Origin: Clostridia bacterium | GTDB taxonomy: Bacteria; Bacillota; Clostridia; Christensenellales; Aristaeellaceae | DNA length: 15,244 nucleotides | Assembly (NCBI GenBank): GCA_017412445.1 | Contig: JAFPYA010000371.1 | Location: forward strand, 1 to 15,244 | Direction of reading: 5' to 3' | Shown: positions 13,939 to 15,244 of the stretch, piece after piece | Numbering within the stretch: the stretch's first letter is position 1 | Layout of the letters: every line of letters starts with the position of its first letter | Program-made: the position numbers and the translations under genes | Notes under the pieces: generated by a model | What the model was told of the DNA's origin: nothing | The model's input: only the letters and a program-made list of their open reading frames with translations | Database searches by the model: none

Positions 13939-14334
13939 CTATTCCTTTTCTTCGTCCGGGTTAAAGAGGCTGATTATGTTGTCCCCGGCGCTCCTGCCCT
14001 TTTTTGGCGCAGGTGCGTCCTTTAGCTTTGTGAGCAGGTCGCCAAGCAGCTTTTCTATCTCCCCGTCGTCATCGTCCTGCTCTTCGCCCTCAACGTCCTC
14101 ATCGCCAGCTTCTTCGACGTAATCGCCGTCAAAGCCGTCGTAATCCGCGTCATCGTACTCGAGGTCGCTCAGCCGCTCGTCCATGTCGTCCTGAGCGTCT
14201 ATCACCTCGTCGAGAACGTCCTCGTCGTCCGCCATTCTGTCCAGCATCAGAAGCAGCGCGCCCTTTAGCTGGTCGACTGTGCCCGCGTTTTTAATTATCT
14301 GCTTAAGCTCTTCTATCGAAAAGAACTTTTTCAT
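13939..14334 (-). CDS. Small, extremely acidic protein of unknown function
   Basis: The 131-residue product has 44 Asp/Glu residues, about a third of the chain, against about 14 Lys/Arg. The first 30 residues form a near-neutral helical segment (FFSIEELKQIIKNAGTVDQL, then a Leu-rich stretch), the middle (about 34-93) is almost uninterrupted acid with runs such as EEQDDDDGE, and the tail contains the short basic patch PKKGR and NIISLFNP. There is no signal peptide or membrane helix. AAGGAAGGA stands about six bases before the ATG. The layout, an N-terminal helix with LLLMLDRMADDEDVLDEV followed by D/E-rich sequence, faintly recalls the CD1247 N-terminal-domain proteins of Clostridia, but I hold this only as a suggestion. 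It lies 95 bases downstream of efp, beyond a hairpin. Coding status is supported by the ribosome site and codon use. Confidence 0.7.
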   Translation of the reverse strand: MKKFFSIEELKQIIKNAGTVDQLKGALLLMLDRMADDEDVLDEVIDAQDDMDERLSDLEYDDADYDGFDGDYVEEAGDEDVEGEEQDDDDGEIEKLLGDLLTKLKDAPAPKKGRSAGDNIISLFNPDEEKE

Positions 14335-14370
14335 GCCGCGTCCTTCCTTATTTGTGAGCTGAAATGTTTT

Positions 14371-14418
14371 TTTAAAACCTCAAAAGCGGAAACGTCATCG
14401 CGGCGTTTCCGTATTGAG
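14371..14418 (-). terminator. Hairpin terminator after efp, possibly leaky
   Basis: CGGAAACG (14387-14394) pairs with CGTTTCCG (14404-14411) around a 9-base loop, and outer CTCAA/TTGAG (14379-14383, 14414-14418) extends the stem. On the minus strand the 3' side reads CTTTTGAGGTTTT followed by A residues, so the T tract is interrupted. It may only partly stop transcription before the acidic gene, which has no clear promoter of its own. Confidence 0.6.
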
Positions 14419-14429
14419 AAGCGAGGGGC

Positions 14430-14990
14430 TTATACTCGGCTGAGATATTCGCCGCCGTCGCGGGTGTCGATTTTGAGCACATCGCCCACGTTGATGAACA
14501 GCGGCACCTGCAGGGTGAAGCCGGTTTCTACCGTGGCGGGCTTGGTGGTGTTGGAAGCGGTGTCGCCCTTGAAGCCGGGCTCGGTGGCGGTCACCTCAAG
14601 CTCAACGAAGGTGGGGGCTTCGACGGAGAAGGCCGCGCCCTTGTAGAAGCGCACGGTGGCCATGGTGTTGGGCTTCATGAAGACTATGGCGTCCTCAACC
14701 TGCTCCTTGGTCAGACCGATCTGCTCGTAGGTCTCGCCGTCCATGAAGTAATACAGGTCGCCGTCGTCATAGAGGTATTCCATTTCCTTGGTCTCTATGA
14801 TGGCCTTGGCGACCTTGTCCGTGGGGTTGAAGGTGCGCTCGATCACGCTGCCGGTCTTGATGTTCTTGAGCTTGGTGCGTACGAACGCGGCGCCCTTACC
14901 GGGCTTGACGTGCAGGAAGGACACGACGGTCCAGATCCCGTTGTCGAATTCGATCGTTACGCCGTTGCGGAAATCGCTTGCGCTGAGCAT
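14430..14990 (-). CDS. efp: Translation elongation factor P
   Basis: The 186-residue protein is full-length EF-P, which binds between the P and E sites of the ribosome and relieves stalling at polyproline stretches. Domain I begins ASDFRNGVTIEFDNGIWTVV and carries the exposed loop KPGKGAAF, with Lys32 at the position modified in many bacteria. Domain II contains RTFNPTDKV and YYFMDGETYEQI, and domain III ends GFTLQVPLFINVGDVLKIDTRDGGEYLSRV, the standard ending. AAGGAGG (15000-15006) lies nine bases before the ATG. No EpmA/B- or YmfI-type modification gene is in the window. It follows the M24 peptidase gene after 36 bases, a common arrangement in Bacillota, and is probably cotranscribed with it. 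Isoleucine codons are mostly ATC (8 of 10), unlike other genes here, fitting high expression. Confidence 0.97.
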   Translation of the reverse strand: MLSASDFRNGVTIEFDNGIWTVVSFLHVKPGKGAAFVRTKLKNIKTGSVIERTFNPTDKVAKAIIETKEMEYLYDDGDLYYFMDGETYEQIGLTKEQVEDAIVFMKPNTMATVRFYKGAAFSVEAPTFVELEVTATEPGFKGDTASNTTKPATVETGFTLQVPLFINVGDVLKIDTRDGGEYLSRV

Positions 14991-15026
14991 AGGGGAATAC
15001 CTCCTTAGCGTGTTGAAAAGATTTGA

Positions 15027-15244
15027 TCAAAGCTCAATGAGCTGTTTGGGGGCGGTATAGGGGTCCGTGTATCCGTTATCCGTGACGAACACCGTGTCTT
15101 CGATCCGGCATCCGCCCAAACCGGGGATATATACGCCGGGCTCCACCGTGACCACATGGCCGCACCTCAACACGGTCGTGTTGCCGGAGCTCACCCGGGG
15201 CTGTTCATGGATGAATAGGCCGACGCCGTGGCCCAGGCTGTGCC
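15027..15244 (-). CDS. C-terminal end of an M24 (Xaa-Pro type) aminopeptidase, partial
   Basis: Only the last 72 codons are in the window; the 5' part runs off the right edge. The fragment contains HSLGHGVGLFIHE with metal- and substrate-binding histidines, VTVEPGVYIPGLGG with the metal-binding glutamate, and CRIEDTVFVTDNG with a second metal-binding glutamate: the C-terminal signature of the pita-bread metalloenzymes. The RIED form and the GVYIPGLGG context point to Xaa-Pro peptidases (PepP/PepQ type) rather than methionine aminopeptidase. These remove N-terminal residues before proline using two metal ions. The gene ends with QLIEL and is followed 36 bases later by efp, an association common in Bacillota and one that makes sense because both proteins deal with proline-containing chains. 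Confidence 0.92.
   Translation of the reverse strand, partial: HSLGHGVGLFIHEQPRVSSGNTTVLRCGHVVTVEPGVYIPGLGGCRIEDTVFVTDNGYTDPYTAPKQLIEL

Noticed and set aside
1..15244. A defence island, prophage, CRISPR array or mobile element
   Set aside because: No nuclease, integrase, transposase, phage structural gene or spaced repeats were seen; the orphan methyltransferase alone does not make a restriction system.

Overview
The window looks like ordinary chromosomal DNA from a GC-rich Gram-positive anaerobe of the Clostridia (Oscillospirales/Christensenellales-like). The grounds are inference from content: a lipoteichoic-acid-synthase-type protein, a YesL/DUF624-type membrane protein, a TldD/TldE pair, Hsp33 and an M24-peptidase/EF-P pair, strong AGGAGG-type ribosome sites, tight gene packing, and frequent ATA isoleucine codons despite high GC. 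I see no tRNA, rRNA, CRISPR array, insertion sequence, integrase or phage gene. The longest gene-free stretch is about 215 bases (2011-2225) and holds two divergent promoters.

Layout. At 2-115 is the tail of a forward ABC-transporter permease; its terminator hairpin lies inside the end of the convergent next gene. At 120-2010 (minus) an aldose-1-epimerase-like gene is followed by a stand-alone beta-class DNA methyltransferase, both apparently read from a good extended -10 promoter at 2069-2097. At 2226-4439 (plus) is an LTA-synthase-family membrane phosphoglycerol transferase with an extra C-terminal beta domain. At 4503-12746 (plus) a tightly packed probable operon encodes a NUDIX/MutT hydrolase, TldD, TldE/PmbA, a YesL-like membrane protein, a SAM methyltransferase, Hsp33, a HEAT-like protein, and a zinc-ribbon/transmembrane/TPR protein. 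Four of its seven junctions overlap, and it ends in a strong bidirectional terminator. At 12758-15244 (minus), reading leftward, are the end of a Xaa-Pro-type M24 peptidase, elongation factor P, a hairpin, a very acidic small protein, and an MtaA-like corrinoid methyltransferase of the uroporphyrinogen decarboxylase superfamily.

How the genes fit together. The plus-strand operon leans to quality control and membrane or envelope functions: nucleotide-pool cleaning, a peptide-processing metalloprotease, a redox-switched chaperone and several uncharacterised membrane or scaffold proteins. The EF-P/peptidase cluster is housekeeping. I found no convincing new defence or mobile system. The most notable oddities are the domain architectures of the zinc-ribbon/TPR protein and the LTA-synthase-like protein, the near-leaderless NUDIX promoter, the repeated motif between the divergent promoters, and the acidic protein next to efp.
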